Shown here in pieces: positions 1 to 15,185 of a stretch of 64,000 nt of DNA (its first letter is position 1; each line of letters begins with the position of its first letter). Made by a program: the position numbers and the translations under genes. Source of the DNA: Vitis vinifera (lineage: Eukaryota; Streptophyta; Magnoliopsida; Vitales; Vitaceae); the NCBI RefSeq assembly GCF_030704535.1, contig NC_081822.1, positions 35,734,001 through 35,798,000 of the forward strand, in the 5' to 3' direction. Under the pieces are notes generated by a model. The model made no database searches and had not been told where the DNA came from. It worked only from the letters and a program-made list of their open reading frames with translations.

Positions 1-344
1 CGCCTAATTTGATTACTCATTCTTACTTTGAGACTCTTATCTCCTTTTGAGACCAAGAAATATAGAGTACAAAATTGAATAAAATGCGAGTTCAAATAGG
101 TAAGACTTTAATCACAATTCAAAATTGACTTGAAATATTTTATTTAGTTAGAACTTCCATGACTTAACCATTCAAGTTCAAGGCTAATGTGTAATTTCCT
201 CTATAACTTATTTAACTCAATGTTTAGTATTTTGAAATTAACAATGCAATCAAGCTGAACCTAAAAATACCCAAAAACAAGTCCTAATAGATGTGATTTT
301 TTTTAATAAAACAAAATTCGGATTTTAGACTTAATGGAGGCCTT
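1..344. other. AT-rich intergenic DNA, no gene seen
   Basis: No convincing exon, RNA gene or transposon end was recognised. The stretch ends where similarity begins to the sequence at 12256 onward, which is the 3' flank of another TNL remnant. Confidence 0.5.
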
Positions 345-790
345 GGACTTTCAAAATAGGGTAGCTAGGAAAAAAAATAAGAGAAGAAAAAGTAATGAAA
401 ATCATTGGAAAGAATTTAAGCCCGTTAAATCACTTAGCAAGAGCTTACCAAAAGAGAGGTGGCTTACCAAAAGCTTGAGATGAATGTTTAGCATCTTCTA
501 CAGCATATCCATTGAACAAATTTGCAAATTAAGAAGCTCCATTCACTTGTGCATTTGGTCCTCTTCATCATCTTGGGCATCAACAACATTATCATTAATA
601 TTTTGTGTTATTGTATCCATTGGAGAATGGTTGTTGCCCATACATTGTATGTCGTCACAGCTTCTCTGTGCATTAACATCAGCATCAAGTACTGATTTGG
701 TGCCACAGCTTCTCTGCACATCAAGGTACCGTGTCTTTGCTGCATGCTGCATGATTGTACTTGATGCCTTTTATATTGGTATCGTGGGAG
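345..790 (-). pseudogene. TNL 3'-end remnant (copy 1)
   Basis: This stretch matches 12256-12610, the tail of the C-JID exon plus 3' flank of a second TNL remnant. Shared landmarks on the plus strand are GGACTTTCAAAATAG, GCTTACCAAAAGCTTGAGAT and TCTCTGCACATCAAGGTAC. In translation a short piece near 690-740 reads YLDVQRSCGTKSVL, close to YLDVQRSFGTKLVL in the other copy. It lies directly downstream (minus strand) of a TIR exon, with no NB-ARC or LRR between, so an internal deletion joining the two ends of one TNL is the simplest reading. No function is expected. Confidence 0.65.
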
Positions 791-981
791 GTGGCAAAAC
801 AAACTGCCTCTCCAAGGAGGTATCCTCTGACATTATGAAAGAAAGAGAGGGTGATGGAGAAATCTTCCCATAAAGACAAATGTAGTGTATAGTTGTGCAA
901 GCTTTAACAGAATCTTCTGGTCTCGCAGCCCAACATTGATCTTCAACCAATTGGCGATCTCAACAAGCCTTGAAAACTTAC

Positions 982-1586
982 CCATCATCTTTCACATGCT
1001 CTCCTGATAGATTGGCTGCCTCTGTCAATGCACCCCTCCACCTTTGCACCATCTCTTTCTTCTCTTTTGTATCTTCTTTATAATTCTTAAAGGCTTCTCC
1101 AAAACTTCCTGTTTGCTTTCGTACATGGGATGGACCAACATGGTAGAAAATTGAGAGGACGATTTGTCCCATTTCTTTCCTGCACTCCATGATCTTAACA
1201 AGCTCATTTAAACACCATCTTGAATCAGCATAGTTTTTAGAGAAAACGATTACGGAAAACCTTGATCTTTCAATGACTTTGAAGAGTTCTGACCCAATCT
1301 CTTCTCCTCTCTTAAGTTTATCATCTCTGAAGGTGCGATTGCCTCTCTTAAGCAAAGCTTGGTAGAGGTGATCAGTGAAATTATAGCGGGTGTCTTCGCC
1401 TCCAAAACTCAAGAAAACATCATAGTTCTTTTGAGGGATGGAATTAGTAGTAGTCGTAGCAGAGGAAGAAGAAGAAGATGAAGATGAAGATGATGATGAA
1501 AAGGGTATTAGAAAACTTAGGAACGCAATTATGGAAGCTATTAGGGAATTTATGAAAGGCATGGTTGGTTTTTGTTTCAAAATCAC
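982..1586 (-). pseudogene. TIR-domain first exon of a truncated TNL gene
   Basis: The open frame gives about 201 residues. Residues 10-28 form a hydrophobic segment (FINSLIASIIAFLSFLIPF), followed by about fourteen serines and a short Thr run, then a TIR domain starting at KNYDVFLSFGGEDTR. TIR landmarks are present: the FRDD box, SKNYADSRWCLNELVKI with the Glu used for NADase activity in plant TIRs, and YHVGPSHVRKQTGSFGEAF. The exon ends in a good donor (GG|GTAAGT, minus strand) in phase 2, the same phase as the first exon of the larger TNL at 24.4 kb. No NB-ARC exon follows within the window, so it is either the 5' stub of a deleted TNL or a TIR-only gene. The FGGEDTR in place of the usual FRGEDTR is a small deviation. 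The upstream flank (1680-1770) resembles 25880-25960, upstream of the larger TNL. Confidence 0.75.
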
Positions 1587-1589
1587 AAG

Positions 1590-2440
1590 AGGGTGTGAGG
1601 CTTGATTTCTCTTGTGACTTGAGGATATGTAGCAAGCAAACTTTGCTTAATACATAAACTGTTTCTTAGTAAAAAGCTGGGGAGGTAATTAAGTGGCTTC
1701 CACTGACCTTCCTAAGCAACTTCAATATTTGTAGTTTGGTAGATAGGAAAGAAGGACAGCATTCCCAGTGCCGAAAGAAAGAGATTCTCTCATTCTTACA
1801 TTTGCTTTTCTTTTATCACTTTTTGCTTTTGTTTTGTTGTCTCACAGGTAGGCCATTCAATTCAATGATCAGCATTTGGTTCTTGCACTTTTCAGTGTAT
1901 TCTTCAAGCCATGAATGGAATTGAAAGGTAACTGTCAATTTTTTAATGTACGGCTTCACGTTCTCTTTTTTACTTTTGCTTTTGTCATCATTACTGCAAT
2001 GCCATTTTTCTTCAATTTTCCCTGTTGCCTTTCTCTTTTATTATCATTCAGTTCTCTTTGAACGAGCTGAGCGGGGCCAGCGGGCAAAGAAAAGACTTCT
2101 GTATACCTTGCGTCTGTTTTTCTTGCCACTTTTTCACTTTTCTTCTGTTTTCATTTGGGTGTTGCATGCACTCAACTTCCCTTTTAAAAAATAAAAATAT
2201 TTTACTCTTACTAAATAATAAAAATAATTTGTTGATTTTTATTTATTTCTTAATATTTAATAAAAATAAAATATTAAAAAAATACGTAACTTAATACTTG
2301 ACACTATTAAATATTATTTAGTTTTAACTTATATTTAAAATTAAATAAAGAAAACAAATATCATCTAAGACCTTTTTTTTAAACATTTCAATAATTTATC
2401 TAACCAAAAGTGAAGAAAACTTGTGTTCCTAGATTATCTG
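1590..2440. other. Intergenic, upstream flank of the TIR exon
   Basis: Positions 1680-1770 resemble the flank at 25880-25960 (shared plus-strand text AAGTGGCTTCCA, then ACCTTCCT or GCCTTCCT). From about 2190 the DNA is AT-rich and featureless. Short open frames here are Phe/Leu/Ser-rich and show no domain. Confidence 0.45.
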
Positions 2441-3045
2441 TAATTTATCTAACCAACAGCCCCAGCCAAAAATAAAAATAAATGCAACCATATCATATTG
2501 TTGCAATTGAAGTTGACCGCCACAAAGCTGGAGCAAACATAGTATATGGTTGCGGCTAGTGTTATTTCCCCTATTATAGTTTGAAAGACAAGGCAGCAGC
2601 CAAAAGGAGGGTGCAACTGAAGCTTCCGGATATAGTTGTGGCAGTTTAATTCCCTCCACCAAAAGGTATATAAAGCAATATAGCACCTGTTTTCCGCTGC
2701 TGTAAGCATCTTATGGTCAAACATTAAATGGTGGCTGTAGAGTTCCACAAGTTACTTTGTGGTTTTTTTATATAAAATGTCTGTGCAGATATGCAGACTT
2801 AGTTTCAGTGTACCGCCATCTCACTTCACAGGTTACAAACCGGCTATTATAATAAGTTTTTCAGAATTTAAGCACAATGAACAATACAACATATCAACAA
2901 CTAAAGTTGATTGACTCTGCTATTTTGGGTCATTGACTGTCCTTGAGAGTTCAAGTTGTCATGTTTGTACTTGCTTTGCATTACTATTGCAACAATTACA
3001 TACTACAGTTGAAACCAACATCAATGAGACTTGACGTTTACAAAT

Positions 3046-3244
3046 TAAATTTTCCCAGCTAGAAGGTGGGGTCTCACTTTCCTCACCAAGCCCTGAACTT
3101 CAACAGCATCTGGAAACATGCATTCAATGCGGATGCCATAGTGTTTCTTAACAGTATCCAAGAATTGATATGTTTCCAGGTTGAACCTTCCGGTGTTCAA
3201 GTTGAACACCTTTAATGGACAATTCAGCAGCATCTTCAGCACCA
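3046..3244 (-). pseudogene. APS reductase (adenylyl-sulfate reductase) exon fragment
   Basis: APS reductase converts adenylyl sulfate to sulfite in plastidial sulfur assimilation. The fragment keeps a splice acceptor (GGCAG|TGGTGCTGAAG on the minus strand) followed by GAEDAAEL. It then continues in another frame with [37 protein letters not shown] and GLVRKVRP. Compared with the family from memory, the segment between the GAED stretch and the VF.LDTGR stretch is shortened with a frame change. The segment between VQ.LVR and VRKVRP, which normally holds the catalytic Cys region, is absent. The reductase core is therefore destroyed. The fragment retains an intron border, so it came from genomic DNA rather than a processed transcript. 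Confidence 0.8.
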
Positions 3245-4857
3245 CTGCCAAAAAAACAGGAAAGCAAATATTTTTTTCAGTACACAGCTTTGATTCTGAT
3301 TCCACTAGTAAAGATGATGCAGAATATCACACATGGATTGATCAATGACAGATACAGGAGTAGCAGATAGAGATAAAAGAAACACAATATAAAGTACTTA
3401 ATTCCATTCTGGTGGAAATCCCAGTTTTTCAATTGAAAATGGAGTACCAGTACTGGATTAATCAGGTGTTCTGTTTTGAAACAATTGTCAGATAACCATA
3501 TATAGAGCTTCAAATGTTGCATATTGCATACAACTTCATGATTCTGCACATCCCAATAAAAGTTCCTACGAGATCCAGTATAAAAGTATAAACCTAACTC
3601 CCCAAATCAGTAATGCTGGCATTAAAATGCTAGCACTAAACTAATGGCTACAGTCAACTTGTTGCACACTTTTTCAAGAATGAGTCAAAACACAGTAACG
3701 TTAATGGATATGATGATCTGTTGACAAGAGAACACCATTCCAACAAGATATCTCATGTGTTTTCTAAAACCAGATAAGGTTTAGAAACAGTTACAATAGC
3801 ATGCAAGCATGTCTGCAAAATCGTAACTCCACAGATCTATTAGAATATGTAACACAAATTTCATCTACCTCATACCTGCTTTTACAAAATCTGTATGTTT
3901 ATACTGAGCTTTTCCTTTAACATCCTCCTCTGTTACAGAATGTACATGAACACAAAACTCAAATCAATGTCCTCTATAGTCAATTGGTACTCCTTATCTT
4001 CTGCTCCAACTATTATCACTGGACTGTTCCATCCTCTTCTTAACCAACTGAAAGACATAAATAGAAAAGCTATGTTATTTTTTAATTTCAACAACAGTAA
4101 AATCACTGCTTTGAAAAACCTCACAGTGATGTAGAACAGCTGGAAACAGGTTCCAAATTTTAATAGGATTTAATGATTTTAACTGTAGGGATTGGAACAT
4201 CTTGACCACTCCCTTTTCAGCCCACATCTTCCACTCCCTCCCTATTTCTCCTCATAATTCATTGAGGGTTCAATTTCCTTTAACTCTATTTTTGTCTTCT
4301 CGCCTAAGCATACATTCCTGAGATGCCAAAGATAACTCCCTCCTTGTCAACTGCAAAGAGGAGTTGCATGGCCTCTTCACTTCGCAACACCTTCTCCTGG
4401 AGTCCCACCACACTCCAGACATTCATGGACATTGGCACTTAACTGCCAAAATCATGAAAATCTATGATTGCCCCTAACATTATATGAAAACTAGTTGCAT
4501 ATTATGTCAGAAAAATTCAAACCCCCAGCCCATATGCTATGGCCCTCAACTTTGCCAAAGAAATAGGCGTTATTTTCCAATGGTGTTAATCCCCATAACT
4601 GGAATGCAAATTGGATTCTACTTGTTTGTTCCAAAGGTATAAACTAACACATCCCAGGCAAGCTGACCTTGTAGCTAACCAACTTTTTGTAGGTATTCAG
4701 AAAATGCTACTTGAACAATGATGCAGGTGTGATCGATTTACATTTACATATTTGAATCATCAAAAAAAGAAGCTGAGCAGCACATAGGAAGTTCATTTAA
4801 CAATATATTCATTATTTATAACCAGCGGCTTAAATTATGAACATTCAGTGAAAATTA

Positions 4858-5842
<985 letters not shown>

Positions 5843-6999
5843 CACAATAAATACCCAGAAGCACATCTTCTCAAAAATGAAAAATTTTCAACACCTATAA
5901 ATGAATGGATTTGAATTAGACCTAAAAGGTAAATAAATCCTTTGGTTCCAAAATAGAAGCCATAGGATAGAACATAATTCCTACAAAATTGGGGCAAAAA
6001 ATAGAAAAACCATATAAACCTACCAGTGTCACTAGGTCCCAAGGGTTTTACGGGCCTAAAATGATTCAGGCCTATCTATTCTCCACCATCTAGAATCTGT
6101 AAATCAGGGGTTACCTAAGCACAGGAATGAGTTAAAGATCCTTGAGAAATGAATTTTCATATGGAGAAGTCTTTTCGTCTAAAATACAACGATATCCAAG
6201 TAGGTGGATGATCTTCATACCTTTCCTGTCTAAAACACCAGTAAAGCCTTTTGGGGCACCCTCAGGTGGAATTTTCATACCTACATTTAGGGCTTCAAAT
6301 TACACCAACAACATCTTTGAGAAATCATCAAACTTAAGAGATTATCTCAATCCATAAGAAAGGAAGAAAAATCAGCTAGAAAACCTCCAAATCGAAACTT
6401 CTACAGTAATGAGTGGACAAAAAAATGGAGAAGTCATACCTGAAAAGCCACCAAATCCTCTGGTAACTTGAAACCCTAGCAATTCAAAACCCTAGAGAAA
6501 ACCATAAGGTAGAAAATAATAGAGTGAAATCGAAAAAATAAAAAATAAAACAAAGTGGCAATGTTGAAAGAAAAAAATACCAAGCCGCATCCCACAATGC
6601 CTGAAGAATCATCCAGCTATTACAAGAGAAAAAAAAAAAAACAATGAGTTCGGTACCGACAATGATGAAAGAGGAAATGGGTTTGGCAATCAAAGGTGAA
6701 CGGGAGAGAAGTGGGTTTGGCAACGAGGGCAAGCAGGAGAGAAATGTTGCAATTTATATATGGGTTTTATGGTAGCGGTCTGGTGGCGTCCTGGGCCATA
6801 TATGGTAGCGGCCAATTTTATCCCACAGCTATAGGATGTTTATAGCAGCATCCAATTAATCCTGCAAACTATATGTCTGGTGGGAACCACTCTGCAACTG
6901 CGACTTGCGTAGCTGTGAGATTATATATATACTTTTTAGTTGCGGATGTTGTCGACCCTTCCTAAAATTACGCGACTATATCTCACTTTTTTAGTAGTG

Positions 7000-9505
<2,506 letters not shown>

Positions 9506-9596
9506 AACCCTCTTAAACTATCACCAAAAAATTGTAAAATAATCCTGATCTTTAGTATAGTCATTTGCTGAAAGTTCAATTTTTGAAGGGAGTATT

Positions 9597-9931
9597 ATGG
9601 CTGTTTATTCAATTGTGAGCACCCAAATTGAACTCCCCTATGAAGATGGGATTGACTACACACAGTTCTCAATTTTCTTCTCTGATAGAGAGGCATTGGA
9701 ACCAGGTTACATGATAGGGCAGCTCCGGCAAATTCCCAAAGAGAGATGGGCTGAAATGTGGAGGCATCTAAAGTACATCTCTCATCACTATGAATTCCAG
9801 TACCCCTAAAGAAAGGAGACAATATTGATATGCTATGGAGACAGGTAAAGCACAAGCTTCCCAGGGCCAACCTTGATGTACATAGAAGCCGAAGGTTGAA
9901 AGCTCCAGACTGGTGGGACCGCAGGAGATAG
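9597..9931 (+). pseudogene. GT47 exostosin-family glycosyltransferase C-terminal fragment
   Basis: Positions 9618-9809 read [20 protein letters not shown], then [20 protein letters not shown] and EFQYP. This is the C-terminal part of a plant exostosin-like (GT47) Golgi glycosyltransferase. After a stop at 9807-9809 the expected continuation is in another frame: KKGDNIDMLWRQVKHKLPRA, then VHRSRRLKAPDWWDRRR and a stop at 9931. A small frameshift in the run of C at the QYP codons therefore breaks the end. Everything N-terminal is missing. It lies head-on to the thiolase fragment with under 100 bp between them. Confidence 0.75.
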
Positions 9932-12236
9932 TTTCTGCATCCTGCCTTCATTACCTTGTAAATTAAAAAATCATTCATAGTGGCTACAGTCTTAAAGGGG
10001 GAAAATTTTCCACACAACAAATGGATATATCAATTCCAATGTGCTTTGCTGGCTCTTCATGTCTTGGAAGAATTTAGAAAGAACCATCACAACTTTCCCT
10101 TCAAATTTATGTCCACTATTCTAGCATTTTCTCTGAATAATTGAGGTGGTTGGTTGCCTTGAAATTGGTTTTCCCTCTAGCCTTAATGGGGAGGAAGAAT
10201 TTTCTGGACGTTATATTTTCCTAGCAGTGTTGGTGGTTGAAATGAATTCTTGGAAATGTATATGTTTTTGGTGGTCATCCTTGCTAGCTGTCTATGTTTA
10301 TAATGGAATTTCAATGATGAGTCAGCAATCTTCTTGTTGGCTTTGAGTGAGACAGTCTTCTTGTATTCTGTTAAACCAGAGATTGCCCAATAATGCATTA
10401 ATATGTTAATTCTTTTTTATTTTAGTGCCTACACAATTTAATTTTTATGTCTCAGAATAGTAGTGATTTGAACTCTCGTATATATCACTCAGTGAACAGA
10501 CCGAAATACATCTGGAATCTGGATGGGTGCCTTGTCCTTCAAGGCAAACCTGGGTTTTCTGAGTTGTCTCATAATTCCTAATCATCTCTCACAATCCCTG
10601 AGAGTTAATGCATTACAAGGAAAAGAGGAAAAGGGAAAAGGCTTATTATGGTTGCCACTTAGAGCCATCCCACCAGTTGATGGGAGTGAATGCTGATATC
10701 CATCACCTACCTGAAAATTGAAAACCTTGGGACTAATGGTTGTCATAATCTGCTCACTGAGTTTCTTTGTGATGCTCTTGGAAACAAAGCTTATTTATTA
10801 TTCTACCTTTATGACCCATTTCCATATTATTCTACCTTTATGACCCATTTCCATTGTGTAAAATTTTTTAGTTGAGTTTCATTTGGAGAGGGAGACAAAA
10901 GCTCCTACTGCCCCCAAAAAAAAAAAAAAAAGAGAGAGAGAACAGAAAAACAGAAACTAGTGATGAGCAGGTGCTGGGATCTGAGATTCCCTATGATTGG
11001 GCCTCAAGCAAGGAAGCAGAGTAGTGCATTGCAATTGAGCGGTGTTGGCCCCCAAAACAAAACAAATCAAACCAAGCAGGAGGCATCCAGACACAATGAA
11101 CCCACCACAACCACTCATGTCCACAACTTTCTATTACATCTTCTACTTTACCACTATCACTACTAAATATTTGGTGGTAGCAAATAAAAAGAAAAGGGAA
11201 ATCAGATATCTGTATATCTGAGCTTTAGACTAATTAGGCTTCTTTGGTGGTAGAAATGATTCTAAATGTATCACTTTCAATCAGATCCACAAAGTTTCCC
11301 TAAGGCCAAAATCCATATCCATGAAATCTACTAATCACAATGCTAGCGTGATTATTTAAATCGCAGAATTTAGATTATGCAATCAGATCTACAACTCAAC
11401 CAACCATAATCAGATTCGCAAGTCTAAAAAACACACACCGCATCAACACTGAAAGTGTATCTCTCTATTTCCCCAAGGCTACTGTGAACACATCATCCAT
11501 GAAACAAAAATCAACTAAACAAAACCGACTGGAAAAATCAGGGGAACACATTATCCATGTTCTAAATCCAGTCATCCAAACATACACCATGATTCGAGAA
11601 AGTGGAGAACAGAAACATTATAGTAGATAAACAAAACGAGAAGATTTTATTTCTTACCATGTTGCAAATTGAATCCTTGGGCATGATACTTTGTAAATAA
11701 GATTTCATTGAATCGTAGGCATGAAATCAAAACATACCTTAAGAATTGAAATTAGCAAATCGAATCCTACAAAACCCTTCAAATCAGCAGATCCTCATAC
11801 CTTAGGGCTTAGTATTGGGCTGAAACAAAGACAATGGGCACTTGAGAAAATCAAAATAAGGAAATGTGAAAAATAAGCAAAGCAAAGCAAGGAGAAAGAA
11901 AGGGTCCAAGGAGAAAGGCCTGACATTAAGAGTTTGGCTATGGAGAGGCATAGAGAGGGGTTTTTGGCTGAGGTTTTAAAATGGGATATATTGCAGCAGC
12001 GAGGTTCATGCGGATTAGATGCAGGAGAAAGCAGCCTGTACATGACTGCATCCACAAGGAAACTCACTATCCTTTTAAGCACGGTAATGATAGTGGTCTT
12101 CACTGTAGATTTTTCCCGAGGAAAATTTCCTGCTCATGCTTGTATATTTAGATGCGGGTGGAATATTATTGATCCTGTATATAATCTTTAGTTGGGGACT
12201 TTTAGACCCCTACTAAAACTGTCACCATATCTTATG
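9932..12236. other. Non-coding stretch between GT47 fragment and CACTA-type end
   Basis: The first ~450 bp may be the 3' flank of the GT47 fragment. A 29-bp perfect tandem duplication lies at about 10796-10853. A CT/GA-rich run occurs at 10920-10940. The open frame at 11795-12103 on the minus strand has no recognisable domain. No gene is supported here. Confidence 0.4.
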
Positions 12237-12248
12237 TTTCTTGTAGTG
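12237..12248. mobile_element. CACTA-type transposon terminus
   Basis: The plus strand reads TTTCTTGTAGTG at 12237-12248, the reverse complement of CACTACAAGAAA, a classic plant CACTA tip. It abuts the homology block shared by the TNL 3' remnants, as if the element inserted at or near that block. The matching left tip was not found. It may be the right border of the DNA carrying the thiolase and GT47 fragments. Confidence 0.5.
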
Positions 12249-12249
12249 T

Positions 12250-13240
12250 ATAATTGGACTTTCAAAATAGAGTAGCTAGGAAAAAAAATTAAAAATAAAA
12301 TGAAAAAAATGAAAATCATTAGAAAGAATTTGGGCCTGTTGATAAGAAAGGCGGCTTACCAAAAGCTTGAGATGAATGTTTAATATCTTCTGCAGCATAT
12401 CCATTGGACAAATTTGCAAAGAACCTCCAACCACTTGTGCATATAGGCGCCATTGGAGAATGGGCGCGGCCTGTACTTTATGTGTCGTCACAACTTCTCT
12501 CTCTATGCATTAACATTAGCACCTTCAAGTACTAATTTGGTGCCAAAGCTTCTCTGCACATCAAGGTACTGTGTCATTGCTGCATGATTGTGTTTGACGC
12601 CTTTTATATTTGTATCTCGTGGGATGGTTCTGTTGACAGTTTTGGGCATATATAAAAGATGGAACCCACACTCTTCCACTTTCACTAGTTTACCAGCAAT
12701 GAAACCATGCAATGAAGCCTTCAAAAGCTTCCATTCATTTGACCAATACTCATTTTTAATAGCAACCTTAGGATAATATGCCACCCAAACTTGATTTGAT
12801 TCACCACCATTATGGCAGCAGGAATAACCGCATTCAAACAAGAGATCATCCACAGGCCAACATTTAGATGAGGAACCACCCATGGACCAGAAGTTAGATG
12901 GTAGATCATATACAAATTCAAATTGATGACCATGGAAATTCAATTCACATTCTAAACTACAAGGATCTTCCTCTGATTCAATATGAAAAGGAACATAAAC
13001 AGAGCATAAGGCAACTCCCAAGAAGTCGTTATTCTAGTACCAATCCATAGGAGGCTCTATTGTTATTTCAGATCTTTTTTTCTGTTGGCTTATCCACTCT
13101 GGAATTCCATTATTTCCTGGAATAACAATTTGGATTTCCTTGATCCATTATCCGCATTCAAACTCCTGCAAGAAATAGTGTAAATCTTGTGTTTTCATTA
13201 ACTGACATGAAGCATTTGAACAAAGAAAATTGAAAACTAT
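12250..13240 (-). pseudogene. TNL 3'-end remnant (copy 2) with C-JID exon
   Basis: The exon remnant begins at 13165 after a preserved acceptor (TTGCAG|GAGTTTGAATG) and aligns with the last exon of the larger TNL. It reads IVIPGNNGIPEWIS, then YVPFHIESEEDPCSLECEL, GYSCCHNGGESNQVWVAYYP and KVEECGFHLLYM. Two in-frame stops occur near its start (after EFECG, and after MDWY). The stretch 13195-13240 resembles the end of the LRR exon (KCFKSAIE region), and similarity ends there, so NB-ARC and TIR are missing. C-JID/PL is the jelly-roll domain after the LRR of TNLs that contributes to effector recognition. The copy is non-functional. Confidence 0.8.
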
Positions 13241-14069
13241 TTCGAAATCCAAAATTATCCTAAATAATAGTAGTAAAAATAATAACAGTAACTAAAATAT
13301 GTTGTTTGGTTGCTGAGAAAAACAGAGCAACTAAAGGTATTGGAACCAACCAGTCAAGGCGTGTAAAGGGATCCTCTTCTTGATTCAATTCAGCTAAATC
13401 TCAAGCTGATGGCTTTAAGTTGCGCTTCCGTAAGACCTTTAACCCTCACTTTTGCCATATGTTATCTCTTCCTCTTTTCTTATCATCCCAAACCAAATGA
13501 GCTCCTTCAAAAGGTTGTCTCCTCAGGCCATCACATAGAACACAATTCTACATAAAAGAAAATGAAAACCGAAGTCAAGTGATCAATAATGACAAGATCA
13601 AAAACCCAATTCAAAGAAATTTGTGGTGCCAATCTTCATACAAAGGCCTTGAGGTTCTCATCAAAGGCAAGCAATTTGATACTAATTATCAACTTCAGAT
13701 AAAACCCTCAATTTTAAGGATAGAGAGAGAGAGAGAGAGGTGCAGCCAAACTGTTTAAACAGAATTGTATACCAGGCTACAGGAAACCAATGTGCAAATA
13801 TTCTAAAGTAATAAAGCAGCATTCCAACTCACATTGTTTTGAATTTTAACCCGATCGAGTGAAAACAAGAACTAGTTGTATGCATCCTTGTCAGATAAAA
13901 GCTTCCATAACACATCGCCACTAAAACAAGAGAATAATATCTGTATACTGAAATTTGCGAATACTTCACCTCCTCCTAAAGCCATTTAGATGAGTACTAT
14001 TCAGTATAGTGGAGTAATATAAACTAAGAATTTTAACTCTTTAAATCACTTAACCAGGCAATATAAACT
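13241..14069. other. Non-coding gap between TNL remnants
   Basis: There is a GA-dinucleotide run near 13722-13738. The block 13340-13560 looks transcribed-like (mixed base composition), but its frames are interrupted and I recognise no family. Nothing else is supported. Confidence 0.35.
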
Positions 14070-14335
14070 AAGAAGAGAAAGAAAGGTGGCTTACCAAAAG
14101 TTTGAGATAATGTTCAGTGTCTTCTACAAAAATCCATTGAAAAAATTTGTAAAGAAACTCCAACAATTTATGCATATGATTCTCTTCATCATCTTGGGCG
14201 GCATAGCTTTCCTGTCCATCAACATTAGCATCTTTTGCAATACAAATCCATGAGCCAGCATTTAGATGAGGGGATCATCCACTAATCCAAATCCATCATC
14301 TCAGAAATTCACATCACATAGCGAATTACAACCAT
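14070..14335 (-). pseudogene. TNL 3'-end remnant (copy 3)
   Basis: Plus-strand text GGTGGCTTACCAAAAG followed by TTTGAGATAATG, CTCTTCATCATCTTGGGC and CATCAACATTAGCATC parallels 465-690 and 12352-12535. Only the extreme 3' end and flank of a TNL remain. It is the third such tail on the same strand, pointing to repeated unequal exchange or partial duplication. Confidence 0.6.
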
Positions 14336-14829
14336 CTATATGAACAAAGTAAAGAATTTAAGCTATTTTTAGTAAATTTGTCATGTCATCTTAAAGAATA
14401 AACAAAGGTAATTTACCTATAAGTCAAGGCATTCTTATAGAATTTGCTAATAATTTCAAATACACCATATATAACAACAAAAATAGAAACGATATTTGAA
14501 CAAAGAGTTTTTTTTCTCAAAAAAAAAATAAAAAATACTATTCTCATTTTGGTTCATCATTAGCATTTTTGCTACCACTTCTAAATTAAAAATAATAAAA
14601 ATAAATAAAAGGTAAATTAAATTAAAATTATAAGCTAATAAAATCTACAAAAATCATCTTTAAAAAATTAAAAGAATATCTAAAATAAGAAAATCTAAGA
14701 CAAGTTATTTTTATTTTTCATTTTATTTTTGTTAGGTTTAATTTTATTTTCACTTTTGTATGTCTATTATTTTTTTTAAGGAAGATAACGTATGTAGACT
14801 ACAAAATTATAACTGTATTATTACATTTC
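14336..14829. other. AT-rich intergenic stretch
   Basis: Only A/T-rich sequence with homopolymer runs; no feature recognised. Confidence 0.4.
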
Positions 14830-15185
14830 TATGCGAGTAATAATGTGTGACCTAAAAGATGTGATCAGATTACTAAAAGATGAAAATTGTGACCTAAGTA
14901 CAAGAATATAATTAGGGTACAAAAATGTCATTATAATGTCAAAAATGTGATTAGCATATACAAAATCTGACCAAGATTATTAGACACAAAAATTGTGATT
15001 AGGGTGTGAAGAATATAATTAAAGTAAAAAAAAAAATTACAATGAGATGAAGAACATGATCAATGAATAAAAGATATGGTTAGAGTATAAAGAATATGAG
15101 TAAAGTACAAAAAATATGGTTTAGATATAAAAAATGTGAGTGAGACATTAGACTATGAAAAATGTGACTAATTAATTTATAATTA
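14830..15185. repeat. Degenerate short tandem repeat
   Basis: A motif close to AAAAATGTGATTAGGGTA, with variants such as AAAGAATATAATTAAAGTA and AAAAAATATGGTTTAGATA, recurs at roughly 20-30 bp intervals. Copies are diverged and spacing varies, so this is an old minisatellite-like tract rather than a recent expansion. Confidence 0.5.

Noticed and set aside
484..873. Plus-strand open frame of 129 codons
   Set aside because: It is antisense to the TNL 3' remnant and has no recognisable domain.
1946..2294. Overlapping plus-strand open frames rich in Phe and Leu
   Set aside because: Low-complexity T-rich DNA, no domain, no splice context.
9595..10020. Minus-strand open frame of 141 codons
   Set aside because: Shadow of the GT47 fragment, which is clearly coding-derived on the plus strand.
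11158..11170. CACTACTAAATA as a possible CACTA left tip for the end at 12248
   Set aside because: It does not match the terminal sequence at 12248 (CACTACAAGAAA in reverse complement), and no subterminal repeats or 3-bp duplication support pairing.
11795..12103. Minus-strand open frame of 102 codons
   Set aside because: No family resemblance; Ser/Leu/Phe-rich chance frame near a transposon end.
13340..13560. Possible coding fragment (a minus-strand stretch begins MAKVRVKGLTEAQLKAIS)
   Set aside because: The frame is short and interrupted, and I could not assign it to a family with confidence.
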